From positions 124,001 to 188,000 of the forward strand of contig RCAB01000024.1 of the NCBI GenBank assembly GCA_003640385.1: a stretch of 64,000 bases of DNA, given 5' to 3'. The notes beneath the pieces are model-generated. The model was given only the letters and a program-made list of their open reading frames with translations, ran no database searches and was not told the DNA's origin. The position numbers were made by a program, and so were the translations under genes. Positions 51,901 to 64,000 of this stretch are shown here, in pieces. Numbering within the stretch: the stretch's first letter is position 1; each line of letters starts with the position of its first letter. The DNA comes from Setaria digitata (lineage: Eukaryota; Nematoda; Chromadorea; Rhabditida; Setariidae).

Positions 51901-54900
51901 TGGAAACTTCCATATGACATAGTTCTCATGGAAAAGTTTGTGAGTGTCTTTTAATAGATGACACATATTATGAACTATGATGTCTGTGAACTGTTATCAA
52001 TCGCTGAATCGACTCGATGACGTTATATTGACAACTAAGCACTATACATCAGATAAGTACAATCGAAATTTAAATTTACCTTAAAATCCTTGAATTAAGA
52101 AAACTGAGAGTGCAATTTTATTGTTAATTGACGTTCTGCTGAGCTAATTTTCAAAATTTAGCAAGAATTTCTAAAGGAGAATCTTTCAGAATTATTTTCT
52201 TGAAATGGTTATGAATAAAATTTGTATTTGGGAATACCAATTTACTGAACAATTTTCCAACTCTATTTTAAGATTTACAGACGCAGTTCGTTTTTCTTTA
52301 TTTGCATTTTAAATGTATTTATAGAGATCTTTTAAACAGACTCTCTGAATTTCACCTGGAACTTTTGTATATCGGTGGTACAATTTTAAAATTTACTTAT
52401 AAAATAAGATTTTTGCTTCCGAAAGGAAAAAGGAACTGGAAAAGGCTAATGAATAGTATGATGAAAATGAACACCTCACAAGGTGAATGCGCTGATGACA
52501 AGTTATGTTTCTTGGAAATCATTGTTCCATTTCAGTTTACAGAATGTAAGAATAATTAATATAAACGAAGTTAGACGGGAGAAGAAAGCGTGGGTTGGAA
52601 AATGATTCCACCACTATTACGACCAATTCATTGAAAGTTTTTAAAAGGAAATAGATCTTAGCCATAGTTATTTGACTCATTCCGGAACAGCAAGATTGTT
52701 TTGCGAGTAGGGAAAAACAATAACAAAACGGTTCAATAACAACGAAGCTGGGTTTATCATTCTGCTTATAAAAGTTCAGAGAGGGAATCAATGTGTAATC
52801 TTCATTAGCAGCCTAGTGCAAAAATACGTTTACTGTACAATACAGTGACAAGCTTTACCTAGTTAAATTTTGATTTATTCTTAAGTAAGTTAAAAAAAAA
52901 AACCAAATGACTTGCCTGAAAAGTTCGATATACCGAGTACCAATAGTATGTTTGTGCTTGGTAAGGGCCTTTTGGCCAGCTTCCTCATTGTCAAACATTA
53001 CAAATGCATCACCGGTTGGCCGACCATCACTCTTATTCACAAATAATATACCGCCATCTGTCACTTTACAACCATTTTCACCCTCCGCGAAAAATTCAAG
53101 CTGAAACAGCTAGAAAATGAAGGTGAAAATGAAATTACCAAACCTTCGAAATAAAAATTTTGAAAATTCGACTTCTGGTTCTCTGTTTAAAAATTTGTTA
53201 TAACAGAAACCAAGAATAATTATGTCAGGTACATCCATATACCATATTACCTGTCATAGAAATCAAATAAGATAGGTGACTATGTACAAAAGCTAACGAC
53301 CTAAAAGAGTTATTGCCAGATTACTCTGTGGATATCCAGAAAAACAGTAGGCCAGTGAGGAATATTTCGGATGATATTTAATTGCATGGTCGTCGGAAAT
53401 AAAAATCTTGTGAATCAAAAAAGAACCCATTGATTCTAAGGTTTTCATTTCCTACTTGACAATGTTTTACAGGCAGGAAATGTTACTACTGCTGGTAGTT
53501 AGGCCTCCACACTCAGACGAGTCAGTGAGTTGGCAAATTTTAGAAATATCTTCTACGCAATACTGTAAACGGTTTGAAAGGTGCTGGTTCGAGTCGCTCT
53601 TGCGAATGAATTATTTCAAGTTTTAGTTTATTACTTCAAAATTTGGCAGCACACGCTGAAACTGAACGTAGAAGTTAGAATGTGAGTGCGTTGCTACCAA
53701 GAAGTAAGTGTTGAAAAGTGAAATCGAATCGAAACTGATTTTGATTCGGATAGCTTGAATTTTAAAAGGTAACTAGGTCAAAGACTAACAATCTGCGCTT
53801 CGGTGCAATCATATGGAAGGCCCCGCATACGAACAATCATGGCACCTGTGCTACCGCGACTCACAAAACGTACTGCTTCTGAATTGGAGCCTGCAATGAA
53901 TGTGATACCAGTAATGCAAATGATTATAGTGATAACGATAACGGTAAAGATGATGATGATGGAACTGAGAAGCGAGATCAGGTAGGTAGGTGTAGGATAG
54001 GGGAGAAGCCAGTCGGGAAATTCAATGAAACTGTGAATTTATGCGAAAGGGAAGGGTGGGAGTAAGGAGAGCGAGCGTTGACGATGGCAAGTTAGGGAGG
54101 GACAAATGTGCCAACAGATACCTATCTATCAACAGGACGATAAGTGGAGGTACGGGCTTGCCAAAAATGGATGATGGCGAGTACGGTAGAATGAAAGGCA
54201 GCAAGGTAGCAGCTAGAGGCACCGCTCCGCACCTACCTGAGTCGGCAGCCAACCCCGGGACAACATTCCGTGCAGGAGAGCGGTGCCTTCTGCAGGTGTC
54301 CTAGCAATTCGGCAGCTGGACTCTCTGACGGATTGAATAGCTGCTCGCAGATCCTTCTTTTGTTTCCCCTGTCGCAGAAGTCAGTTGAGCCTGAACTCCA
54401 TCTCCGGAGGGAAAGTTCCGGTAAACTCATTGATAGCGGTGAGGATGAAAGAGAATTAAATGTTGCTAAAAGCTACTGTTCCTTTGACCCTCTGCAGTAC
54501 TTTGCGGTGTGCGAAGGAAAGCAATGTTCAGTACTTCTTCCTTCCTGTCATTTGTCGGTCACAGCCAATAGCTACAATTTTTGAAAAGCAAACACAACAA
54601 CGAAACACACACACACACGCACAGACAGACGGACAGACACACTTCCAGCCTTCAACACATGCAAACAATACGTCGACACGTACTGTTTGAATAAATAATG
54701 CGAGTGGAGACGGGAAGAACATCACAAAGAGCAGTGGAAGTGAAGGAAAATACATTTATTAGTTGGCCCCCAGAAGAGGAATTTGGAGAAAAACAAAGTG
54801 ATAAGACGGAGGAATTCCTTTGATGTACCCAAATGTTTCTCAAATCCGACGGCATCCATCCACTCGCTCGCCTCTGCGACACTTCTCAGGAGCTCGACTT

Positions 54901-57302
54901 ACAGAAACCACTCACCTGCAGCAACCTGTAGAAAATCGTTTCCCGTCGCGCGGTACACTTCAATGTAGCGGTTGTGCAGGAAGTGTCGATGCCTCTTTAG
55001 CGCTAATTCACGTTGCTCAGAATCTTCAAACCTTACAAGAGCTTCGCCATTGCGACGACCTTCTGGACTTAGACAAAGCGCTACTCCGCCACTGCAAAAG
55101 AATCAGTATCATCCCCAAAGCTTTGCAAAGGCAAGGTTAGTTGTGAAGAAGGATGAGCCATTTACCTATCCTTGTTAGCGTTTTTGTAAGCTATGGAAGG
55201 CAGAATCAAATGTAGCCAGAAAAGAGACGGTATCTCTGGATAACAAAGATGGGACTTTTGGACAGCAAGCTTTTACAATGTCAAGATCAAGGATTCATTT
55301 ATGCGGTATGAAAAAAGTGAGCGATATGCTTCGTTCAGTGTTATTAGCGGCGCCACCTTAATAGGTCAAACTACTGGATCTGGCTGCTAAGGAATAATTT
55401 TAAAAAATGAAATGATTGAATGAACTGTCAATATTTCTTTAGAATGAGCAAGAGTGAAGATCAGTTCTCAATAAATGGCACAAAATAGAAGAAGCTTAAT
55501 GACCTCGTATCTGATCATTAACACTGACGGTCACTCTCATATCACCACAATCACTTATCTCCTTATTCCACCGACCACTTGTTCCTTCTCTTTCTCTCTC
55601 CCTTCATTCTACAATTCCTCTTTACTTCGTTTTCCAATCGAACTCATTCATAATACTGGAACTATTGCTGTAATTACTGTACCGTTTATTGCTCACCTCA
55701 TCTTCACCACGATGTTTGACTGCTGCTAATAGAATTTCGTGAGCCCTGTGACAAAAATGAAGATAAAAATCTCATGAAGCTCGATTTATCCTCCTAAAAG
55801 TAACATTAAAACTGCTAATTCGTAGAGAGATGCACCCTTTTTCCAAACATTTAAAAGAAAGGTTCTTTCCTTCTTACATGAGGACTTAAAACAACCTGAA
55901 CCAAATATGTTACTATAATCCTTCCAAACTTAGTACAGACATAAACCCTCTAACAAAATGCTTAAGTCTTATAGTCTCTTTATAGTCTTCACTGTTACAC
56001 ATCTGTCCCTGAGAATATGGAAAAACAGCTCACTGCTAATTCTAGAAAATCAACATTATTTTGCCCGTAACATTTAGTAATAATGAAGGAAAGTAGGTGA
56101 TGGTGAAGGAGTTGTTGTCAAATAGCTATGTATACCAATTGTTTTATTTGAGAAATTTTGAAACATATTTTGAATTTTGAGCACGTAATCACTCAGGTGC
56201 TACTATCAATTAATCTTCCTCAGAAAGAAAAAAAAACATCTACACTCATTATTCATGTTTTAATAGAGAAAATTAACAGCCAAATTGTTATGCTCAGTAT
56301 CAGCAACTTATTTCCCTCTTTAACAACACCTTGATTGTCTTTTTTACCTCCAAATAAGAAATTCCATACTAGTTTCACTGAGGAAGAGCTCAATAAGCCA
56401 AACTTTGAGACACAATACTTTTTGGTTTAAGGGTAGAAATTTGAAAATTAGTGAACTAATTCCTCACAACAGCTCTTCCCTTAGAAACACTGAATGTCAT
56501 ATATTGATGAGGAATATAACAGTCAGAAATGTTACTAAATTCATTTTATACTTTTTCTCTCAATTCATAATTTATTTTAATCACAACAGTGGATATTACA
56601 TCCGCAAAAGAGAAGTTACGCAACGAATAGAATCTATTCCTATACATTATCACTATTACTATATATTGCTATTACTATTATTATTCTTTACTGTTCATGA
56701 AAGTACGGTTGAAGCCTATAAAAAAATGACCTGTATATATGTTATCATCATCAATAATGAATTAATATTGACAATCATTTTGATTAGTTATACTTTCAAG
56801 ATAATATACGGAAGGTANGACCACTAATATATGTTATCATCATCAATAATGAATTAATATTGACAATCATTTTGATTAGTTATACTTTCAAGATAATATA
56901 CGGAAGGTAAATGTTGAACTGAATCTTGTAGATGTTTGTTCATATAGAAAAATGAGGCATTTAACCAATTATTAATTCACTTGCAGACGAGTTTTCAAAA
57001 GAAAGAGTTCTAATGGATCTAGCAGTATAGAACACAAAAGAGACATTCATTTATGCAAATGCAATATTTTTCATTCATTTTCAACAATTCCTGGTGCCAA
57101 TAACAGTCCTTCCAAATTTTTCTGTGTTCAGACTTATTAATATGCCAACTAATTCTTATCATTTGTTGCATTGCTTAGTAATAAAAATTTGTATAAGCAA
57201 TATTTCAGGACAATTCCTGCATACATTAAAAAAACTGCTCCATTTTTTAAAAGAAGAGAAAAAAGCTACTTTGCATAAGAAAATAGAAGTTATTACAGAT
57301 TC

Positions 57303-57341
<39 letters not shown>

Positions 57342-60300
57342 AGGCAATAACACATGGAGTTCACAAATTTTCAAAAAAAAAAGAAAGTATTTCAAGTCAG
57401 ATACGTTGATTTTTGTTTCAAAAAAAACACGCCGACCTCCATCATTAAAAAATATCTATCATCAGTTACTGACATCTATTAGCGACTGAACTGAATGTTG
57501 TTTTCTTTAAAGTGCCATAATATCATGTTTTAGAAAAAAAAAAATTGGTTTATGAAAACTTCACTTTTCAAACCCTTATTAGGTCATTTTAAGACTTAAT
57601 ATTTTCACGAATCTGTTAATTGAGACCTTCAAGTTTTAGTCATACCAAGCGCATTGATTTATATTTTTGAGCTTCGTTCCTCTCGCCAGAAGTAACAATT
57701 TCTTGCTACTAGATAAAAAATTTAAGTTAAAAATCCTCAAAAAATCTTTTACTATCAAAGGAATCATATTAAAAAATATTGCATACTCACGGCGCAATAT
57801 TTAATCCAATGAAAAACTGTGCTATGTCATGATCCGTTGCTTGCCAAGGCAGACCTCGAGCACGTACGACCACTTCCGAGACCAGTGACGTTTCCGGCAA
57901 ACTAAAGCATGTATCATACTTCATACAGGAAACGTTTAGCTTACAGTGCTTTGTCACACTTAATAGTGACAGTGATCAAATCTAACACAGCAAGTTTGAT
58001 AAGATTATAGTCCTTAAAACATAAATCTACTGGTTAATCAGAATACAGTGAAAAAAAAAAAGAATTTTTAAAATTGAAATTTAGTTCCACCTTCCCAATT
58101 ACTTATTTTTTCATTGAAAACGATAAATTTCCCAAATCTTTTAAAATGGCAATAAATGGCCGGAATAAAATCAAATTTTAAAGAAAATTCAAATGTTTGC
58201 ATTTGCTGATATTTACTGTTGCTACGCTTTAAAAGAATAAGCTGCCAATTATTCAATTTTAATTTCAAATGGAATGGTCAAAAACCATAGATTTTGGAAA
58301 AGGCTTATATTTTAGAGGTAGAGAATATCGAATCATTTTATGCATCGAAATAAAATGTCTCTTTCAGGATGCTAAGAAAAGGTGAAAACAAAAACTTTAT
58401 TAAAATATAAAAGCTCGAAAATTGTTTGACGTTCTAAAGAAACGGTAACAGAGTTAGGGCAAAGGATTCTTTGAAAAAAAAAAAAAAAAGAAGAAAAAAA
58501 AGAAAAAGCTTATTAAAATTATTACTTACAACTTCTGCAGGAATCAACGAATAGTTTTTCAGCGCTTTGGAAATTTGAGAATTTAGTGATTAGAATTAGT
58601 AGATGAATGTCCGCAAAAATATTAGTCAAAATGATCAAACTAGAGGTTGAGAGAATTGAAACAGTTTCAAAATCAGTTCAATCCGCAGTAAACGAACCAT
58701 ATTGCGTTGCGCAGTTCGGTTTTTACGTCCTCTACAAATTCGATCAAATCTTTGGTTCCTGCAAAATGAAATTGTTAGTGGCATTAATGAGGACGTTACA
58801 TTCAAGTTGTCAAGACTGATGTGCGATTTTATCACTTGGAATCAACGTTTCGTGTGATTTTATGATAAGTATTAAAAATTTCCAAAGTTCAGTTATTACA
58901 TTTCGAAGACTCTATTTGTTTTTCCCTTTTTTTTTTTTTTAACTGCAATAATTACGCATATAAATTAATTCAACGCTTAAGATTTTGATTTCCTCAACTG
59001 GCTTCCAAAGTGCAAGAATTTTTGATAGCCCTTACTGGCCTCGGCAATTAGTAAATTATTTTTAACGTTGAAATTTAAGCTGAATAACATTATTGGAAGA
59101 TAATCTAGCTGTCAAGATAAGCATCCATATTCTTCTATCTGTGCAGTCAGTCCTATTGGCCAAAACATTACCACACCTGCAAAATAGCATTCCTTCCTTA
59201 TTTGATAATCCTCTTCACTTGGGCCATTCCTCAGCGTACTTGATTTCATTCATGAAGTTGTCAGTGGTCCACCCTTTCTGGTACTAGGATGTAAAATGAA
59301 AAACACTTTCCAATTCAAATTGAGTCAATGTATTATAATTAATGGTTTAGTAACTAACTCTCGAGGCTATTGGAAGAGGAAAGAAATGGAAGGACATCCA
59401 TTATATGAATGTTAAACGATAGCTGCAGGTGTTTTCAGGAGACGTCGAAGTTATCTGAAGTATAATCGAGGGCTTCTGGTCAGAAACTCCTCAATTTTTT
59501 GATATATCAATAACTTGTAAACGATAATGTTTTTAGCTACTTCACAATAGTTTTTGTTTCTCAAATGACTATTCCCTTAAACGATATAAGTTTCCATTTC
59601 TAGAACTGTCGTGCAAGAATGAGAAGAGATGGGGACGACGAAGAAAATAGTATAGCTTTAGGTAATGTCATTATGTCAAGAAATTTTACTTTAAAACATT
59701 CAAAATAATTTGCGTTATTAGCACCATACTAACCCAGCCTACTTATATTCGTTTATCCGATCAAACTAATCGACAAGAACCCAGTATTCAGAAGCATAGA
59801 GGCAGTGTTGACTAATTTTAAATGATGTGTGTGTCTATGAATAACAGAATGCTGTTAATAGTTGTCATTTCAAACACTTGCAAGTTTAAAGTTCCCGAAG
59901 GAACGATTCTATTTTTTCAATTCTGTTTGTTAAAATGTGTGACAAAAAATGAAGAGACGTCATTTTGTGTGCACCGTACTATGTTCTGTTTAGCAAACCT
60001 CTCGGCAAGGAATATCCTTCGTGATCGCACAAACACCGATTGGCGAAAGTGTCGTAAGAACGCGGATTAAACTATTTAACCATCCTAAATTGGGTGACCT
60101 TCTTCAGTTCGTCATGCGGAATAAATTTTAAAGAAATTCAAACTTCCCCCTTCTTTTTCGCCATCAATCTTCACTAAACCTTTCCAATAGTGTCACTTTA
60201 AACTCACAGTTCATGATGAACTGCAAATGAATGAAGTCAAGTTACTGAAATTATCCATTTATTGTCGTGAAATTGGTCAAACGCCATAAATTATTTTCAA

Positions 60301-62787
60301 AAATTTCTTCAGTTTTTCATAAACTTACTTTCTGCCCATTTAGAATGATTATTTTTATTTGTTAATGGAAGAGAGTTACTAAAATTTCTCCTTTTATGCG
60401 ACAAGTTTCTACACAAATCTCATTCTACCAGCTTATTTCCAATGATTATTAAAGAGAATGAAGTAAATGCAAGAATGCAAAGCAAAGAAGAATAAATATG
60501 TAGCTTGCTTTTCTTTAAGAAATTTTGACCTTCGTCCTACTCCAAATCACAACTCACTTCAGATACACCTAACATTGCAGTACTTTTCAATATCACATCA
60601 ACGGAATAATACATAACGACTCGGCATCTCTGGAAAACTTCCGTTTCGTTTGGCATAATTTCATTTAACTCCGCTATTTGTGAATTAAAACAGTATCTAA
60701 TATCTATACTGAGAGCATAAAAATAAAGAACTTGGGGTATTGAAATTAAACGAAAAACTTTTATCTCAAATTGTCGTTTAATATAAGAAAATTTTCTTTA
60801 GAAAGAGTAGCATGAAAACTACGTGCTGAAACATTATAATTCTTATACTACAATAATATCAAAGTACGGATCCATCTAAATTAAACATAAAGAATAGTTC
60901 TGCATAATTTCTTGGAAAAAGTGAAAACTTTTTGCAAATCCATCTTCTCTTAAATATTAACAGGGCAAATCTCACAGTGTCCTTGTTGTTGTGATAACTT
61001 AAAAGTTTAGTAGTTAAAAGAGAACTGCTCCCGACTGGAAACTGAAAGGACTGAGAACATGAATTTCCTGTTAGGGCATCAATTTGTAGCTGACAAAACC
61101 TAACAAACCTAATGGAACAATAATCAAAAAATTGTCGCTAACCTCCATATAAACAATGTATTCTGTCACGGATCAGATCCAATTCGTCTTCTAATGAGCA
61201 GTTCCCGTCGACTGCTAGGGCTTCGTGTCGCGAGATATCGATAAATTTGTAGAAGAGTGGAGACAGTGTGAAAGATAACCGTAATGCAAGAGGGTGCAGC
61301 ACCTGCCTAATTGAACTGATACCATTTGTTACCAACAGTGAATCCTCTGGTACAGTACTTTCTACCTGTAATTCAAAAGGGAATTTTAAAGAGATAAGAA
61401 AATAATACACATATGACACATATGATGTGTGAGCACAGAAGTTCGATTTTCAGGCAGCACGCGCATTCAGAATTACGATATTGCATACTAGATAATAATT
61501 AAAAAACTGAAACTTTTTTCATTTCATCTTATTGGCAGTCATAGTAAGAAATTACTTTCCACAATGATAATGAATGATGATGATATTTAAGCCAGATTTA
61601 AACAATACTGCGCCAAACTATGAGAATTACGGCGTAATTAAGAACTTTTTGGGTGGCTAATGAATTGAAATTGAAATATCTTAAATAAGATTAAGAAAAC
61701 TCAAAAATGTGAATACCAAGTTTACCATAACTTTCAGTTTTCAAAGATTTTTACTGTATCAGTTGCATTTTCCAGTATTTGTATTGTACTCACCGGTTTA
61801 ATTCTTATTCTAATCAGAGAACCGTTAATGCATATTACCCTTCGAAAATACCGCAAGAGAAAAAGTCAAGAAGCTAACTTTTCTCCTTCATCTTCGTCTA
61901 ATATTTCAAAATTTTTAGCAACACAAATTTTATATGAGAAAAACCTGTGTATAAAGAACTCTTGTTTTTCGAGTTTCTCCATTTTTTTTTTCTCCATTTG
62001 GACATGTGTCCATTAAAAAAAAGACTAAGATTTTGCATATATAAGGGTTGTTCCACTTAGAAATAATTACATTTACTTCTGAACTATAATAGGCAAAACT
62101 CGGAATTATTTAGATGCTTGAAATTAGTTGGTAAATCAAGTGCTAGAGGTATATTTCGAGAAAAAAAAAACACAAATCCAAGTAAATGAACCATGTTCAA
62201 ATTAAAATCTGGCTAAAGTAGTAATGACCATATGTGAAAAGACGTAGTTATCTAATTTACAACTATAATATATTGAATAATGAAACTATCAAAACGTTGA
62301 TGAAATGAAATTAAATAACAGGAAAAATTTAATCAGGAACAACAATTGGCAAAACAATAGCTACAAGAGAGAAAAATGAGATGAAAGAGCAGGAAAATTT
62401 TAATTCATTTTGCTGACTTGCTATGTATTGTAATCAAATGTATTACTGACATAATACTGTAGTGCTATCAGTAAATTTAACCGCTGCCAACAACATCGGC
62501 TTCTATTAAATGTAGGTAGGCAATGTATTAAGTGCGTAATGATAAAAAATTATTACCTTTTGAAGAGCAGCTTGCAATCCTAAAGAACTGACATCTAGTT
62601 CTTCAATTGTAGCAACTTTACTGCAGGTATTAGTGTACCGATGATCAATAATAGTAAAAGCAATGGTCTGTACAGGTGCAGAATCTGACCCTTGTTCCCT
62701 AGTAGTATTGCAACCGGATGTCCTGAGAGCGAATGGAATCAGAAAAGACGGTCTTGCTGCGGAAGTTGCCTTTGAACAGGGTGCCAT
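48937..62787 (-). CDS. sym-2: ESRP/fusilli/SYM-2 RNA-binding splicing regulator, 12 exons, about 652 aa
   Basis: Nuclear RRM protein that controls alternative splicing. Exons, 5' to 3': 62787-62557, 61365-61143, 60673-60569, 58758-58698, 57901-57791, 55091-54916, 53890-53790, 53100-52916, 51574-51400, 50497-50257, 49960-49776 and 49101-48937. The N-terminal family domain shows [11 protein letters not shown]1 ([11 protein letters not shown] to NRYIEVYRA, about 215-290), RRM2 ([10 protein letters not shown] to TRYIELFR, 322-398) and RRM3 ([11 protein letters not shown] to QRYIEVFQC, 427-505) are plain. A fourth RRM-like unit ends the protein. The donor after exon 8 is a perfect GC donor (AG/GCAAGT). 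The exon at 50497 is preceded by TTTCAT instead of an AG acceptor, yet its phase and both neighbours fit. The exon-3 end is uncertain: using the stronger GTGAGT at 60558 would require an extra, unfound exon. Confidence 0.92.
50023..50187. repeat. Direct repeat of 82 bp around an N at 50105
   Basis: 50023-50104 is repeated at 50106-50187 with one visible substitution; a single N separates the copies. It lies inside an ESRP intron and is read as an unmerged contig overlap. Confidence 0.9.
53891..54915. other. ESRP intron with a GC-richer core and CA repeat
   Basis: Between RRM1 and RRM2 exons. The core (about 53990-54420) is clearly richer in G and C than the flanks and is open in several frames on both strands, none with recognisable motifs. 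A short CA-rich run with GACA units lies at 54604-54642. Confidence 0.5.
56735..56909. repeat. Direct repeat of 83 bp around an N at 56818
   Basis: 56735-56817 is repeated at 56827-56909. The N and eight bases lie between the copies. It is in an ESRP intron; same interpretation as the other N joins. Confidence 0.9.
57307..57340. repeat. AT dinucleotide microsatellite
   Basis: Uninterrupted TA repeat of about 33 bases in an ESRP intron. Confidence 0.95.
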
Positions 62788-64000
62788 ATAACTGGCGTTC
62801 CAGATCAGTACCACACTTATGAGATTATCTTCACGAGCAAAGACACTTCAGGAGTAGAACAATTTAAGGCTCAGGAGGAATGTTCCCTAAGAGTTTCAGA
62901 TTTTCCTCCCGTCAGGACTTAGTGATTTGGGTAGAGAACACGTCAGATGATTAAAGCACAATTTCTGGGGTATGGGGTAGGGGAAGGGGAAAGTACTGCG
63001 GGTAGAATGAACAAGTGGGTCGGGTTGGAGAAGTGAAGGGGAGTGAGCATCCAAAATGTGTCAATGTGGCTGGGTGAGCCAGGTGTCGAGCAGGAATTCA
63101 GCAATTGCCCGGGTAAAGGAAGCGGGCAGAGCAGGGCAGCAAGGACGGTTGTTAAACGACGACGACAACGATAACGAGGACGACCACGACGACGATTCCT
63201 TTTGAAATACAATTCGAAAATGTATGTTTCGAGCTTCCAAAGATGAAACTGAAACTTCCAGACAAACAAGAACAGTTGACAGTTTTGAGAGAGAGAGAGA
63301 GAGAGAGAGGGAGAGAAAGAGAGAGAGAAAGAGGAGGGGTGGGAGAGATGGAAGGTTGATGGTGACAGTCTACGGAACGAAAGGAGACAGCGGCGGGTAG
63401 GAGCAAAGAAAGTTGACCGTTGGTACGGGAGGTGATCCTGCGACGAGAGCGAAACAACACTGTCAGCACGGGGACGGAGTGGTCTCAGTGCAACACCTGG
63501 CCTGTTTTACACCACCACTCCACGACACGGCAGCGTGTGGACACGCGGACGTATGTCGCCACTGCTACCACTTCCCCCTCTGCTTATTATTAATAATTAA
63601 TGCAACAGTAATAATAGTGATCGGTGATGACAATGATAAATAGCACAATAATAAACAATAAATAACACTAGGAATAGTAATGAATAATAAATGTAATAAT
63701 AAACATAGGTTGTAATATAAGTAAATGAAAATAAATGACTGGAAGCAGTTAGGAAGTGGACAACAACCACCAATAATTGGTAATATAGCAGTAGTTAATT
63801 GTCAGTAACTAACAACAATTAGGAGTGATGAGTAATTGAGATGGATGTGCATCTCAACTATTTCTCACTAAATAATTGAGATTTTGAGCTGAGCCTAAAA
63901 TATGAATTATTCTTTTTGCTGCATTGAGGCTTGGTTTCACTCCTTTAGAAGACCTTTATTACGAGCTGGATGACAATCGATGATTCAGCGTGGCCACGCA
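62788..64000. promoter_or_regulatory. Upstream region of ESRP gene with GA- and GAC-rich repeats
   Basis: Holds the presumed promoter and 5' UTR of the ESRP gene on the minus strand. A GA/CT tract covers about 63285-63335 and a GAC/ACG triplet-rich block about 63154-63197. The stretch 62970-63560 is more GC-rich than the rest of the window. After about 63590 the sequence becomes ATA/AAT-rich. No gene supported. Confidence 0.5.
63285..63335. repeat. GA-rich simple repeat
   Basis: GAGAGA run with a few interruptions. On the gene's strand it is a CT tract, which could bind GAGA-type factors or sit in a 5' UTR; both are inference. Confidence 0.9.

Noticed and set aside
53570..53620. tRNA-like T-loop sequence GGTTCGAGTC
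   Set aside because: The flanking bases do not pair into a T stem, and no acceptor, D or anticodon arms can be built around it.
59580..60070. Small plus-strand open segments with splice-like ends inside an ESRP intron
   Set aside because: Short, no recognisable product, and such combinations are expected by chance in 2 kb of AT-rich intron.

Overview
The window is eukaryotic, AT-rich nuclear DNA packed with spliced genes, and it reads as a nematode. The best pointers are a six-PAN plus ZP apical matrix protein of the NOAH-1 type, 3' splice acceptors lying just upstream of start codons (the usual mark of spliced-leader trans-splicing), and nematode-like orthologues throughout. Many introns are 100-400 bp rather than about 50 bp, which fits a clade III (spirurid/filarial-like) genome better than Caenorhabditis. 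The species cannot be fixed from the sequence alone. I built gene models by hand from splice sites and conserved protein motifs. All complete coding sums are divisible by three, and exon phases agree across almost every junction.

Layout. 1-1683: upstream DNA. Plus strand: rab-5 (1684-3759), a UBE2E-like E2 without the catalytic cysteine (5094-6554), NMNAT (7335-8400) and prefoldin subunit 3 (9937-11469), four genes in a row that could be an operon. Minus strand: PHACTR (17488 down to 12896) and a RING-H2 ubiquitin ligase (25191 down to 22931), separated by 5.4 kb with little recognisable coding. Plus: SYS1 (26828-27568). Minus: UBA5 (30934 down to 27998). Plus: BOP1 (31269-35012), head-to-head with UBA5. 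Minus: noah-1 (42488 down to 35727, 5' end unresolved) and the ESRP/fusilli/SYM-2 splicing regulator (62787 down to 48937). 62788-64000 is the upstream region of the last gene and carries GA-rich and GAC-rich simple repeats.

The genes are mostly housekeeping: endosome and Golgi traffic (RAB-5, SYS1), protein modification (E2-like protein, UBA5 for UFM1, RING E3), NAD synthesis, chaperone assembly, ribosome biogenesis, actin/PP1 regulation, cuticle or apical matrix, and alternative splicing. I see no tRNA, rRNA, CRISPR array or recognisable intact transposon.

The most interesting signals are the E2 with Asn at the catalytic position; five introns whose protein-supported 5' splice site is GC rather than GT among about 88 modelled introns; an ESRP exon whose acceptor reads AT where AG is expected; a PHACTR with only two intact RPEL motifs and a 16-nt final coding exon; a complete fourth RRM in ESRP; and four single-N positions each flanked by near-identical direct repeats, which are assembly joins rather than biology.
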